A stretch of DNA of 64,000 nt from an uncultured bacterium (lineage in GTDB: Bacteria; Bacillota; Clostridia; Lachnospirales; Lachnospiraceae). A model generated the notes under the pieces. That model ran no database searches and had not been told where the DNA came from. It saw only the letters and a program-made list of their open reading frames with translations. Numbering within the stretch: position 1 is the stretch's first letter; each line of letters starts with the position of its first letter. Positions 1 through 8,715 of this stretch are shown piece by piece. The stretch lies in NCBI GenBank assembly GCA_948467735.1, contig CAOKFN010000001.1:134593-198592 (forward strand). The letters are read 5' to 3'. The translations under genes were made by a program, and so were the position numbers.

Positions 1-146
1 TGCGGATAGTCATTGACAAGAATCAATTCTATTTCTACATGCTCCATCTTATTAGCGGATTTCCAATTTTCCTCTAACATACGAATAATATTAGGTATAT
101 AGTTATTTCCTTTGTAAATCGGAACGATAACGCTTACTTTCTTCAT
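1..146 (-). CDS. Glycosyltransferase family 2, N-terminal fragment (runs off window)
   Basis: A reading frame starts at the ATG at 146 and runs off the left edge after 48 codons. It begins MKKVSVIVPIYKGNNYIPNI, the typical first strand and loop of a GT-A fold family 2 glycosyltransferase, and continues into an ELILVND strand where the nucleotide-sugar-binding Asp is expected. It lies 22 bases downstream of the BCCT transporter on the same strand, so it is probably the next gene of the surface-glycan locus. Donor and acceptor cannot be told from the fragment. Confidence 0.75.
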   Translation of the reverse strand, partial: MKKVSVIVPIYKGNNYIPNIIRMLEENWKSANKMEHVEIELILVNDYP

Positions 147-168
147 CTCTATAACTCCCAAGGCAACA

Positions 169-1692
169 TTACTTTTCAACATTGCTTCTATTTTCTTTCA
201 GATAATTCCCGGCCGCTTTAAAAAAACTAACCGTTATTAAAATCAGAATAATGCTAATTGGAAATGCCGCAATCATTGATATTGTCTGTAGATTTTTCAT
301 ACTGCTTTCGTTAAAGAGCAGGGCAATCGGAAGCAAAATGAAAAGGATTGCCCAAAATAACTTCATGCCATTTCCCGCCTCTTCATCCTCTCCAATCCGT
401 TTATAGGAATACGCAGAAGCAACCAATGTAATAGAATCCAGCGAAGTTGCATAAAACGCTATCATAGAGACAATAAGCAGTCCTAATACAATCTGCGGCA
501 TCGGAAGAGTATTCACGATCGCTATAATGGTTTGATACAAATCTCCGGTGAAGTCATATAACCCTATGATATCCAAGGTTCCCTTCATCTGAATCCCCAG
601 TCCATAATTACCAAGAATAATAAATGAAACAAAAGTGGAACTTAGCCCAAAAACATACGCGCCTAAAATGACCTGCTTAACCGTCCGGCCTTTAGAAATG
701 CTCCCTATAAAAAACGGAGCGGCTACACACCACACCATCCAATATGCCCAATAAAAAATCGTCCAATTTTGCGGAAAACTTGACGTCCGCAAAGCATCCG
801 TCCATGTACTTAACCCGATGAAATTCTGGCATAAATTTCCAATCGCGCTAAATCCCGTTTCAATAATATAGACAGGACTTCGTCCAAAAATAAACACATA
901 AATCAATAATGCAAAAAACGCATACATACAGAGATTGGCTAATAATTTTACTCCCTTCATACCGCACAATACTGATACCGTATATATCAGGCAAATGACA
1001 ATAAGAATAACTATTGTAAGCCATTTAGATGCCGAAATACCAAAAAGTTCGGTAAGGGCAGACGCCAGCAGCGGCGTTGCAAGGCTGAATGTTGTCGCAG
1101 TGCCTGCAATCAAAGCAATTACGGCAATGACATCAATTACTTTTCCCAAGATGCCGTCTATATATTTCCCCAAAATCGGCCTGCATGCCTCCGAATATTT
1201 TTGCTTTTTCACTCCACGAACATGGAGCATAAATCCAAAACAAGCCGCCAGCACTGCATAAAAACTCCATGGAATCGGTCCCCAATGGAATAGGGGAATA
1301 GTAGACGCCCATTCCTGCGTCGGCCCCAATTCCGCCACATGCGGCTCGCCCGCATAAAGAATCCATTCACCAAAAGAATAAAACAAAATATCTGCCGCCA
1401 ACCCCGCCGTAAACATCATAGAACCCCATGAAAAGAAACTATATTTGGGCTTTTCACCCGGTCTCCCCAATGTAATCCTGCCTTTATCGGAAAAAGCAAT
1501 ATAGAGAGAAGTGAGAAAAAACGCAAGTCCCACAATCAAATAATATACGCCTATCGTATTCTCCAAAAAGCTTCGTATAGCTTCCAGCAGATTCGTTGAC
1601 TCCGAAGGTGCTGCTATAAAAAGCAGACAAAGCACTAAAATAATTGATAATGGTATTGCTGTAGTTACAGGATCAATTTTTCTATTTTTCAT
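169..1692 (-). CDS. BCCT-family choline/betaine transporter
   Basis: A 507-residue integral membrane protein with about 12 hydrophobic segments, of the betaine/carnitine/choline transporter family. The family signature is visible as WTIFYWAYWMVW followed by an aromatic, glycine-rich segment and SKGRT. The ATG at 1692 overlaps the stop of the upstream cytidylyltransferase as ATGA, which fixes the start and implies translational coupling; an earlier in-frame start at 1716 would overlap that gene by 28 bases. Placed behind choline kinase and choline-phosphate cytidylyltransferase genes, it most likely imports choline for phosphocholine decoration, the job done by LicB permeases in other lic loci. 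Betaine or carnitine uptake cannot be excluded. Confidence 0.88.
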   Translation of the reverse strand: MKNRKIDPVTTAIPLSIILVLCLLFIAAPSESTNLLEAIRSFLENTIGVYYLIVGLAFFLTSLYIAFSDKGRITLGRPGEKPKYSFFSWGSMMFTAGLAADILFYSFGEWILYAGEPHVAELGPTQEWASTIPLFHWGPIPWSFYAVLAACFGFMLHVRGVKKQKYSEACRPILGKYIDGILGKVIDVIAVIALIAGTATTFSLATPLLASALTELFGISASKWLTIVILIVICLIYTVSVLCGMKGVKLLANLCMYAFFALLIYVFIFGRSPVYIIETGFSAIGNLCQNFIGLSTWTDALRTSSFPQNWTIFYWAYWMVWCVAAPFFIGSISKGRTVKQVILGAYVFGLSSTFVSFIILGNYGLGIQMKGTLDIIGLYDFTGDLYQTIIAIVNTLPMPQIVLGLLIVSMIAFYATSLDSITLVASAYSYKRIGEDEEAGNGMKLFWAILFILLPIALLFNESSMKNLQTISMIAAFPISIILILITVSFFKAAGNYLKENRSNVEK

Positions 1693-2414
1693 GTTTTGTT
1701 TTCTCTTTCCAACCACTTTCTATATCTTTTGTCAACTGCCGCCAATTCTTCCACAGTATCAATTTCTAAGACATCGCCTTGCTGCATTTTCCATATTCCC
1801 AGCTCATATTCCTGCGGATAACAAAACAACGGAATATCGTCCCAATATATCTGCCGATTCTTTTTTTCATCAAACTCAATTTCAAGATGACGCTTCAGCT
1901 TAGTTCCATCCTGTGCATTCCACCTTGAAATGCCAAACAGCTGCCATCCTTTTTCTCCGCCATTCCTGCTGCATCCTCTAATCATCCCATTCTTCAGCGT
2001 TAATAGCCATTCCTTCGTCCTTTCGCTTGTCCAGACCGCATTATAACCTGATTGTTTAAATTCCGGCGCAAGAATCCTTTGATTGCATATAACCAAATCG
2101 CCTTCTAATATTATTGCATCTTCCAAATACTCGCGCGCGGCATATAAAGAAGAAATATTATTACAGGTTTGATAATCCGGATTTTCAATTATCGTTACTC
2201 CGAATTCATTCTGCAAACCTATAAGCTGCTCCTTTAGGAATCCTGCCACAACATAAATTTCATGGATGCCGTTGGCTTTTAATCCATAAATTATCGTTTC
2301 TATAATTCTTATTCCGTTTACCTTTACCAACGGCTTTGGCGTGTGGAGCGTTACAGGGTGCATTCGTTTTCCAATGCCTGCCGCCAATATTACTGCCCTC
2401 TTAACCTTGTTCAT
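1689..2414 (-). CDS. licC: Choline-phosphate cytidylyltransferase (LicC-like)
   Basis: A 241-residue cytosolic nucleotidyltransferase. The N-terminus has the sugar-nucleotide transferase signature (VILAAGIGKRM followed by TPKPLVKVNG) and the middle has an EGDLVI strand with the metal-binding Asp. The length matches LicC rather than larger hexose-phosphate enzymes. Its start overlaps the end of the choline kinase gene by 14 bases and its stop overlaps the transporter start, so the three are one translational unit. In this context it should activate phosphocholine with CTP to CDP-choline. It could be another NTP-transferase, but a choline kinase on one side and a BCCT carrier on the other make LicC the best reading. 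Confidence 0.82.
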   Translation of the reverse strand: MNKVKRAVILAAGIGKRMHPVTLHTPKPLVKVNGIRIIETIIYGLKANGIHEIYVVAGFLKEQLIGLQNEFGVTIIENPDYQTCNNISSLYAAREYLEDAIILEGDLVICNQRILAPEFKQSGYNAVWTSERTKEWLLTLKNGMIRGCSRNGGEKGWQLFGISRWNAQDGTKLKRHLEIEFDEKKNRQIYWDDIPLFCYPQEYELGIWKMQQGDVLEIDTVEELAAVDKRYRKWLERENKT

Positions 2415-3339
2415 TCTTATCTTCTCTTATCTGTTCCATTTCCTCTACTGCTATTTTATAATAATCTTTTGCATATCCATATTGGCGCCGGGCATATTCT
2501 CCAAATTCAATTCCCAGCGTCCGCTTATATTCGCACCAATTGCTCCACAACAGACCGCATGCTGCAATGTAACAATATATTTTTATGATGGTACTTTTCT
2601 CACATTCATTAGAAAAATATATATGTATAAGGCGATCAACCTGCTTCTTATCATATAGGGCATACACACAAAACATTGCAATATCTACATGAGGATCCTG
2701 CATTCCCGCATATTCCCAATCTATTAACCAAATGTCCTCATCTCCCCCCTCCTTCGTAACAATTAAAAAATTCTCTGGGACAGCGTCTATGTGCGTTAAA
2801 ACCCAGCCCTTTTTCTGGCTGTCAATAAACGCTTTAAGAGTCTGCACTTTTCTTTTAGTATCGTTATAATCCGAATAAATCGAAGACACGTTTCCCCTTA
2901 ATGCCTCATAAAAATCAATCATCTGAAAAATATCAAATGTGTGATCTACCGACAATCGCCGCTCATGAAACTGTCGCAGCATTTTCATGCACTTTTGAAC
3001 ATCTTGTTCATTCAATGGATTACATGTTCTTGCATTCTCGATAAATTCAGTGATTTTATATCCGCTGTCTGGGTCAATATACAATACGTTATCGCAAATA
3101 TGCTTCTCCCTGATTAATCCATACACCGCCGCTTCCTTTTCCCTATCAATTAACCTGTCCGTCCCTTCTCCCGGAATACGGATAATATACTTTTTACCCT
3201 TGCAGGAAAACAGAAACGAGTTATTTGTCATACCTTTCTTCAACGGCACTATGTTCTTTAATTCTTCCGGCTTGACATGCAGCACCTCTGCTGCAAGAAT
3301 AAGTTCCTGTTCATCAAGCTGTTGTCTCCTTTTTTCCAT
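2401..3339 (-). CDS. licA: Choline kinase (LicA-like)
   Basis: A 312-residue aminoglycoside-phosphotransferase-fold kinase. The N-lobe has KYIIRIPGEGTDRLIDREKEA, compatible with the nucleotide-binding lysine. The catalytic loop is HIDAVPENFLI (HxDxxxxN, about residues 191-198) and the metal-binding segment is LIDWEYAGMQDPHVDIA. This is the choline/ethanolamine kinase arrangement, so the expected reaction is ATP-dependent phosphorylation of imported choline. A GGGGATAG ribosome binding site precedes the ATG at 3339. It is the first gene of the overlapping licA-licC-BCCT set and starts 12 bases after the stop of the phosphatase-fold gene. A kinase for another small alcohol is a weaker alternative. 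Confidence 0.82.
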   Translation of the reverse strand: MEKRRQQLDEQELILAAEVLHVKPEELKNIVPLKKGMTNNSFLFSCKGKKYIIRIPGEGTDRLIDREKEAAVYGLIREKHICDNVLYIDPDSGYKITEFIENARTCNPLNEQDVQKCMKMLRQFHERRLSVDHTFDIFQMIDFYEALRGNVSSIYSDYNDTKRKVQTLKAFIDSQKKGWVLTHIDAVPENFLIVTKEGGDEDIWLIDWEYAGMQDPHVDIAMFCVYALYDKKQVDRLIHIYFSNECEKSTIIKIYCYIAACGLLWSNWCEYKRTLGIEFGEYARRQYGYAKDYYKIAVEEMEQIREDKNEQG

Positions 3340-3351
3340 TTCTATCCCCGT

Positions 3352-5127
3352 CTACACTATTTGGGCCAAATCACAGACTGTTACTTTATCTCTAACGATC
3401 TCCAACAGTCTGCCCTTTTTCCGCACATCCTCCACCACGCTGTCTTCCCCTGCCGAATATAACTCAACGACGCCATCCGCATAAACAGCCAATTTATATC
3501 CGTCCTCAAAAATAAATACTTCAAAGGCCAATAAGCCATGTTCATGATTTGTTTTCTTATATAAATATCTAAAATCCAAATTATATATCTCAGAACGCAG
3601 TACTTTTATATATTCCTTTTTTTCTATCAAAATCTCTCTTTTATTCATTAGCGCAATAATAATATTATTTAACTCCTTAATTGAAATAAGAGAACTATCA
3701 ACATTCACTGACGCCTCCGGAGATTTGACCGCCAAAGGTACCTGAATTAAATCTTCGTGAAAGGTATATTTGGTACTTTCAATATCTGTCAATTTTGTTT
3801 CCTTATCGATAAGCACATTGCCATGGTCGGCATATAAAACCATTCTGCACTTCAGTTTTTCTATCAAGGGAACAACCGTATCATCCAAATATTTTAACGA
3901 ATCCTTTTGCTGTCTGCCATAGTCAGTCCGTAACCGCCCCCCATTGTTTTCCAAATAATCAAAAAAAATATGGGTTCCTTCCGCTATGATTTCATCCGTG
4001 GTATAAGGATTTGGGTAAGAAAAGTGGCTCTCATACAATATATGAACATAAAACAAGCCGTTTTTTTCGTCCACCGCATCGAGAATAAAATCCCATAATT
4101 TCTCCGCTGCCGACTGCAATCGTTTTGCAGTCCATATCGCATCATCTTCTATGTAGCTTGTACTATCGGTATAAAAAAATATTTTTCTTTTTTGCTTCTT
4201 GGCTTCGTCAATAAACCGACAGCCGTTCCGTATCATATTTGTCTCATAATACTTTGTCCTTAAATCATCATTCTCACTATAAGCCGGAATCAGACTTTCA
4301 TAGGTTGAGGTAGACATGGAATATGCATTGCTATAATAATGCATATTTTGTTTCATATAGCGCCACAGATTTCCCATATACTTTTCACATACTTCTTTCC
4401 TCCTTAACCCGTCCACGCATAACATCAATACATTATTGTCGTCAATCTTGCTCATTGCTTCCAGCTGCAATTCATACAGTTCCCTTAATTGTTTTAATAG
4501 CGTTCTCTCCCATGTCCCCTCCGACAATTCAACCAGCTTGTCGGCGTAAAAAACCGCGGATTGAAAGTCTTTTATTTCTATGTAAATACGTATAATTTTT
4601 TTCAATTCTTCCTGACAAGCGTTATTATCTTTTTCCTGCTGAAGAACCCGCTGCATTTTATTCAAGCAGCAGTATCTGCTATAGGGATGTCCCTTTTTAT
4701 AATAATCCTCCTCTAAATGAATTCCGGCCTTCTCAAATTCTGCATATATGTCCAAATACTTCACATTACCATAGTCAGCCTTTATTTTGGCGGCAATTTC
4801 CTCTCTATAAATTCTGCTGGAAATAATAATGCCGTCAATCTGTTTCTCAACTATCCTGCTTTCATCAATAATCTCAAATCCGCTCTCTTCCCCGCTCTCA
4901 ATTCCGTTATCAATAATGAAACGTACTTTTTTTAACTCAAACATGAAATCTGCCATCAACATTTTTGTATGCATTCCATAACACCAAATTGCCGGTCTGC
5001 TGCATTGTTCCATAAAATTACATATCGCTTCCCTTAATATGACAGCGATATCCGCGTAAGCCATAGAAGTATCCAGTCTACACAGTTTTTCCAACTCATT
5101 ATATTTTTCTTTTAACAGCTCCCGCAT
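3352..5127 (-). CDS. Cytosolic alkaline-phosphatase/sulfatase-fold protein with N-terminal Rossmann-like domain
   Basis: 591 residues, not recognised as a named family. Residues about 45-130 form a small Rossmann-like domain (IWCYGMHTKMLMADF, then IIDNG, then IDGIIISSRIY). Residues about 230-510 resemble the alkaline phosphatase superfamily: VLMLCVDGLRR as first metal-binding strand, STSTYES as a likely Thr/Ser nucleophile loop, YESHFSYPNPY with a possible metal His, and VLYADHGN as the second metal strand. There is no signal peptide or membrane segment, unlike LtaS or EptA transferases. The start at 5127 directly follows the upstream stop and has AAAGGTGG upstream. Its place just before licA suggests a phosphocholine transferase or hydrolase acting on an intracellular precursor; this is inference. 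Confidence 0.6.
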   Translation of the reverse strand: MRELLKEKYNELEKLCRLDTSMAYADIAVILREAICNFMEQCSRPAIWCYGMHTKMLMADFMFELKKVRFIIDNGIESGEESGFEIIDESRIVEKQIDGIIISSRIYREEIAAKIKADYGNVKYLDIYAEFEKAGIHLEEDYYKKGHPYSRYCCLNKMQRVLQQEKDNNACQEELKKIIRIYIEIKDFQSAVFYADKLVELSEGTWERTLLKQLRELYELQLEAMSKIDDNNVLMLCVDGLRRKEVCEKYMGNLWRYMKQNMHYYSNAYSMSTSTYESLIPAYSENDDLRTKYYETNMIRNGCRFIDEAKKQKRKIFFYTDSTSYIEDDAIWTAKRLQSAAEKLWDFILDAVDEKNGLFYVHILYESHFSYPNPYTTDEIIAEGTHIFFDYLENNGGRLRTDYGRQQKDSLKYLDDTVVPLIEKLKCRMVLYADHGNVLIDKETKLTDIESTKYTFHEDLIQVPLAVKSPEASVNVDSSLISIKELNNIIIALMNKREILIEKKEYIKVLRSEIYNLDFRYLYKKTNHEHGLLAFEVFIFEDGYKLAVYADGVVELYSAGEDSVVEDVRKKGRLLEIVRDKVTVCDLAQIV

Positions 5128-5129
5128 TT

Positions 5130-6257
5130 CTAGAAATCCACCTTTCTGCAAAAAGATGCCCGCCCCATCACTGTGTCAAATAAATTTTCAATTTGTCCTA
5201 TATAATTTTTTAAATCAAAACGTTGGATGGATTCCTGACATGCCTGCATTATAGCCGCTCTCTCCCTGCCAAGCAATTCGCATATTGCATCAGCAGCCTG
5301 TTCATCCGTTTCAATTATTCGCCCGCACTGCTGATTATTTGACAACTCCATGGCTCCTCCAACCGGCGTCGCCACAAACGCCTTTCCCAATGCAGCGCTT
5401 TCTAATAAACACATACTAAATCCCTCTGATTTTGACAGCAGACATACCACATCACATTGCTTCATTATAGGATAAGGTTTTTTTTGATATCCGGCTAAAT
5501 GAATATAATTTGACAAATGATATTTATTCATTTTTTCAATGATATTTTCTTCTTGTTCCCCTTGTCCTATAAAATATAAATGTGCGTGTATCCCCTTTTC
5601 ATGTACTAATTTCAGCACATTTACCAGCCTTACAGGATCCTTGCGCTCTTCTAACCTGCCCGCAAATAATATCGCTGGTTTTTTCAGCTCAACCATCGGC
5701 TTTTCCGTTGACTTTTTTTTGATTCCATCCAAATCAACGCCATTATATATCTTGACCACCTTATCTGCATGCGAAGGGAACAAATCCTTAAGCGACTGCT
5801 CCGTCTTATCGCTGATTGCCACAATTTTCTCTACGTTGTAAAAGGCGGCCTCCTGTCTTTTTCTTTCCCTCAGCATATTCTCTTCGGCTAAATCATATAC
5901 ATCGCTATGAATCCAAGCAATGTTTTTTGTACCTCTCGGAAGCAGAAATGTGGGAATAAGATAGTTAAATGAAACGTACAAATCATAATCCTTTTTAATA
6001 TATGCATCTATCAGTACTTCCGGCATATTGTACAATTGGTATGTTTTTGAATATTTCTCGGGCATATCAACAGCTTGAATATACGGCAGAACATGAATAT
6101 TGTCATTTACTGGCTCTACTTTTATTTCCGCATGTTCATATTCGATTATACTGATATCATATTTCTCCGGATTGAGATGATTTACAATCGATGTCAGTAA
6201 TGCCTCTGCTCCGCCTCCATATGTATATGACCAGATAATGAACAATATTTTTTTCAT
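5130..6257 (-). CDS. Glycosyltransferase family 4 (GT-B)
   Basis: 375 residues. The N-terminal domain starts with ILFIIWSYTYGGGAEALL, the glycine-rich acceptor-side loop of GT4 retaining transferases. The C-terminal donor domain has AILFAGRLEERKDPVRLV and, near residue 280, CLLSKSEGFSMCLLESAALGKA, the EX7E motif that binds the nucleotide-sugar. No membrane segment is seen, so it would act on the cytoplasmic face on a lipid-linked glycan precursor. It lies between a GT2 protein and the phosphatase-fold protein. The transferred sugar cannot be predicted. Confidence 0.88.
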   Translation of the reverse strand: MKKILFIIWSYTYGGGAEALLTSIVNHLNPEKYDISIIEYEHAEIKVEPVNDNIHVLPYIQAVDMPEKYSKTYQLYNMPEVLIDAYIKKDYDLYVSFNYLIPTFLLPRGTKNIAWIHSDVYDLAEENMLRERKRQEAAFYNVEKIVAISDKTEQSLKDLFPSHADKVVKIYNGVDLDGIKKKSTEKPMVELKKPAILFAGRLEERKDPVRLVNVLKLVHEKGIHAHLYFIGQGEQEENIIEKMNKYHLSNYIHLAGYQKKPYPIMKQCDVVCLLSKSEGFSMCLLESAALGKAFVATPVGGAMELSNNQQCGRIIETDEQAADAICELLGRERAAIMQACQESIQRFDLKNYIGQIENLFDTVMGRASFCRKVDF

Positions 6258-6351
6258 TAAAATCCATCCTTATTCATAGACTTGCGCTGCCGCAAACTAT
6301 CATCAATTATCTGTGCGGCAATAATACTTCACCTGCATTAATTCCGTCCAA

Positions 6352-7683
6352 TTAATATTTTGCTCTTCCACTAATGCGGCAAACCTCTTTCTTTTCAATA
6401 TATTCTGGCTCTAAAAGAAACGGACAGCAATAATTTTCTATACCTGCTGTTTCCAAAGAACCTAAAATATCATCCCAGTGTTCTGGATTAATTGCAACAA
6501 TGACTCCCATATCATCTCCAATAAAGGGAATTTGAGAAAGCATCCAGACTGGTTTTCCCATAAAATTATCTTCACCCTTTTTTTTCTTGGATACGGCAAA
6601 CCCGCAAAAATTGATACCATTATTTTCAAATTGTTGTATAATAATCGTGCTGTATTTTCCAGTTCCCATAAGAACAATCTGTTTGTGCTTCTTTACAAAT
6701 TCCCTTACTAAATTAGAACAATATGATAAATCAAATGTTTGACGGCGCAGATTTTCCAGCTTTTCAATACAGGCATCGCTGTTTAACGGATAAAATCGTT
6801 TATATTTTTTACACATATAGAAGTATTGTGTTAAAACAATATTAGAATCTATGTCGTATACAAACCAAGAAGCATACAATTGAATTCTATTTGTAATCCA
6901 TACATGATATTTATAATTGGTGTATTCATCATATTGAGGCAGAAAGCAAAGTATCCCAAGACAATGATTAAACATAAACTCCCTGTCTGCTGCAGTCGTT
7001 TCCGTATAACTTCCTTTTCTGCGGAAACGATAAACCGACATAATCCGGCTATTGTAATGCACACTGCCTTTGGTAAGCGCATAAAGCTGCAGCACATAGT
7101 CTCGTGTCAGTAGTTCATTCATAAAACTTGGCGTTTCTATTAGTTCTCTCCTACAAAGCATAGACGCCGTCGGTGGATTTTTTTTATATTGCATGATTAA
7201 TTTTTCTGCTGAAACCTCTTGTTCCGCATCGTCATCATAGGGATTCATTGTTTCCATTGACAAATCCCTACAGTCTATCCATAGTCCATTATGAAGATAC
7301 AAGGAACATTCAGGATGCGATTCCATATAATCTACTTGAATCTGTAATTTATGTGGATCAATCCAGTAATCATCCCCTTCACAGAAACTCACATATTTTC
7401 CAGTAAGGTATTTCGGTTGAATCTGCAATGGCCACTTCCACTTTTCAGGATTAGAAAAAGTGTTTTCTTCCGCAATAATTATATGAAATATCTTTGGATA
7501 CTTGGCGGCATACTCCCGAACAATATCCGATGTTCCATCCGTAGACGCATCATCAAATACAATAACTTGGTAAGCAAAGTTTGTCTGCTGAGACACGAAC
7601 CCCTCCAAAGCGTCTTTTATATATTCTTTATGATTATATGTTTGACACCATACGGAAACCATGATATTATCATTTCCCACCAA
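6352..7683 (-). CDS. Glycosyltransferase family 2 with C-terminal Rossmann-like domain
   Basis: 443 residues. The GT-A domain opens with MVSVWCQTYNHKEYIKDALE, VIVFDDASTDGTSDIV and FCEGDDYWIDP, where EGDD is the DXD-type metal and UDP-sugar site. Residues about 325-425 form a separate Rossmann-like module (QIVLMGTGKYSTIIIQQF ... GVIVAINPEHWDDIL) of the same kind seen in three neighbours. The likely start is TTG at 7683 with GGGAGG five bases upstream; an ATG at 7662 is the alternative. It probably adds one sugar of the surface glycan; the role of the added domain is unknown. Confidence 0.85.
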   Translation of the reverse strand: MVGNDNIMVSVWCQTYNHKEYIKDALEGFVSQQTNFAYQVIVFDDASTDGTSDIVREYAAKYPKIFHIIIAEENTFSNPEKWKWPLQIQPKYLTGKYVSFCEGDDYWIDPHKLQIQVDYMESHPECSLYLHNGLWIDCRDLSMETMNPYDDDAEQEVSAEKLIMQYKKNPPTASMLCRRELIETPSFMNELLTRDYVLQLYALTKGSVHYNSRIMSVYRFRRKGSYTETTAADREFMFNHCLGILCFLPQYDEYTNYKYHVWITNRIQLYASWFVYDIDSNIVLTQYFYMCKKYKRFYPLNSDACIEKLENLRRQTFDLSYCSNLVREFVKKHKQIVLMGTGKYSTIIIQQFENNGINFCGFAVSKKKKGEDNFMGKPVWMLSQIPFIGDDMGVIVAINPEHWDDILGSLETAGIENYCCPFLLEPEYIEKKEVCRISGRAKY

Positions 7684-7762
7684 TATTTCCTCCCGTGCTT
7701 ATAAGCTATTCGAGTATGAAAACTTTAGAATCCCATAGCTATTATTATTTTCCGTACTATGC

Positions 7763-8713
7763 CTAACAAATACCGGGCTGATTAAATCCCCTGCGGCTAT
7801 GGGCTTGATTATCCTGCTTCTTCCATATTGAATTGATATAATTACAGAACACCAGCAAATATCCCTTGCCTTTCATATACTCCGCCAATTCTTTATCCGG
7901 TTTTCCTACCTCTGCGCAAATGATTTCCGGTTGATATCGTTTAAAATCTATGGACGTCAATGCCCTTTTATCATATCCCTCCAAATCAATTGACAATACC
8001 GCCGTTTTATCCTGCATTGCCAATATGTCATTGATAGAAACCGCATCTAATATTATTTTCTCTTTCACTTCGCCTTGATTGAATTTAATATTTTCAATAT
8101 CCATAGACGATAGCGACGGAATATTTGAAATATAAAACGCCGCTTTTCCTTTTTTGTCGCTTATTATATGATTGAGTACTTTTTGTCCTTTTCTAACCGC
8201 CTTAATCAAATCAATGCTTTCCGGGTTGGCGTCCACCAATATTCCTTTCGCGCCTGACAAATGCAGAAAATAAGTATGGTTGTTCATAAACGGATTATCT
8301 ACGCCAACCTCTATGTAATCGGCATCTTCCAGTTTAATCCCTTTTTCCTTTAATAAAGTGCCGATACAATAATCTTCGCCAAACTGGCCAAATACAAATT
8401 GTGTCCCACAATGATTCAGATAATCCCTTCTGCTCCTCTCCTCTTCCCAAATAATAATTTTCTCGCTGCTCACGCCATATTTTTTAACCAAATCGTCTAT
8501 GATTTCCCTATAGTAGATACTTGTTATGACTATGAAATCATACTCTTTATCGCGCAATTCTGAAGGCGCAGCATAATCCTTTACTGTATCTGCAAATCTG
8601 CTGTCACGGTCGCAATAGCCCGTTATGTTATAGTATTCCCTTATACAATCGCCTCTTTCACACACATTTTCAAAATATCCGCCTAATCCATATACAATTA
8701 CATTAGCTTTCAT
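7763..8713 (-). CDS. FkbM-family methyltransferase with N-terminal Rossmann-like domain
   Basis: 316 residues. The first 90 or so form a Rossmann-like module (ANVIVYGLGGYFENVC ... YDFIVITSIYYREII). The remainder is an FkbM-type SAM-dependent methyltransferase: YIEVGVDNPFMNNHTYFL, ILVDANPES, and SIDLEGYDKRALTSID followed by PEIICAEVG, where the DLEGYD segment is characteristic. The ATG at 8713 follows the radical SAM gene's stop by two bases, which is preferred over a start at 8767 inside that gene. FkbM proteins O-methylate sugars or polyketides, so here it probably methylates a glycan residue, perhaps capping the chain. Confidence 0.85.
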   Translation of the reverse strand: MKANVIVYGLGGYFENVCERGDCIREYYNITGYCDRDSRFADTVKDYAAPSELRDKEYDFIVITSIYYREIIDDLVKKYGVSSEKIIIWEEERSRRDYLNHCGTQFVFGQFGEDYCIGTLLKEKGIKLEDADYIEVGVDNPFMNNHTYFLHLSGAKGILVDANPESIDLIKAVRKGQKVLNHIISDKKGKAAFYISNIPSLSSMDIENIKFNQGEVKEKIILDAVSINDILAMQDKTAVLSIDLEGYDKRALTSIDFKRYQPEIICAEVGKPDKELAEYMKGKGYLLVFCNYINSIWKKQDNQAHSRRGFNQPGIC

Positions 8714-8715
8714 TT

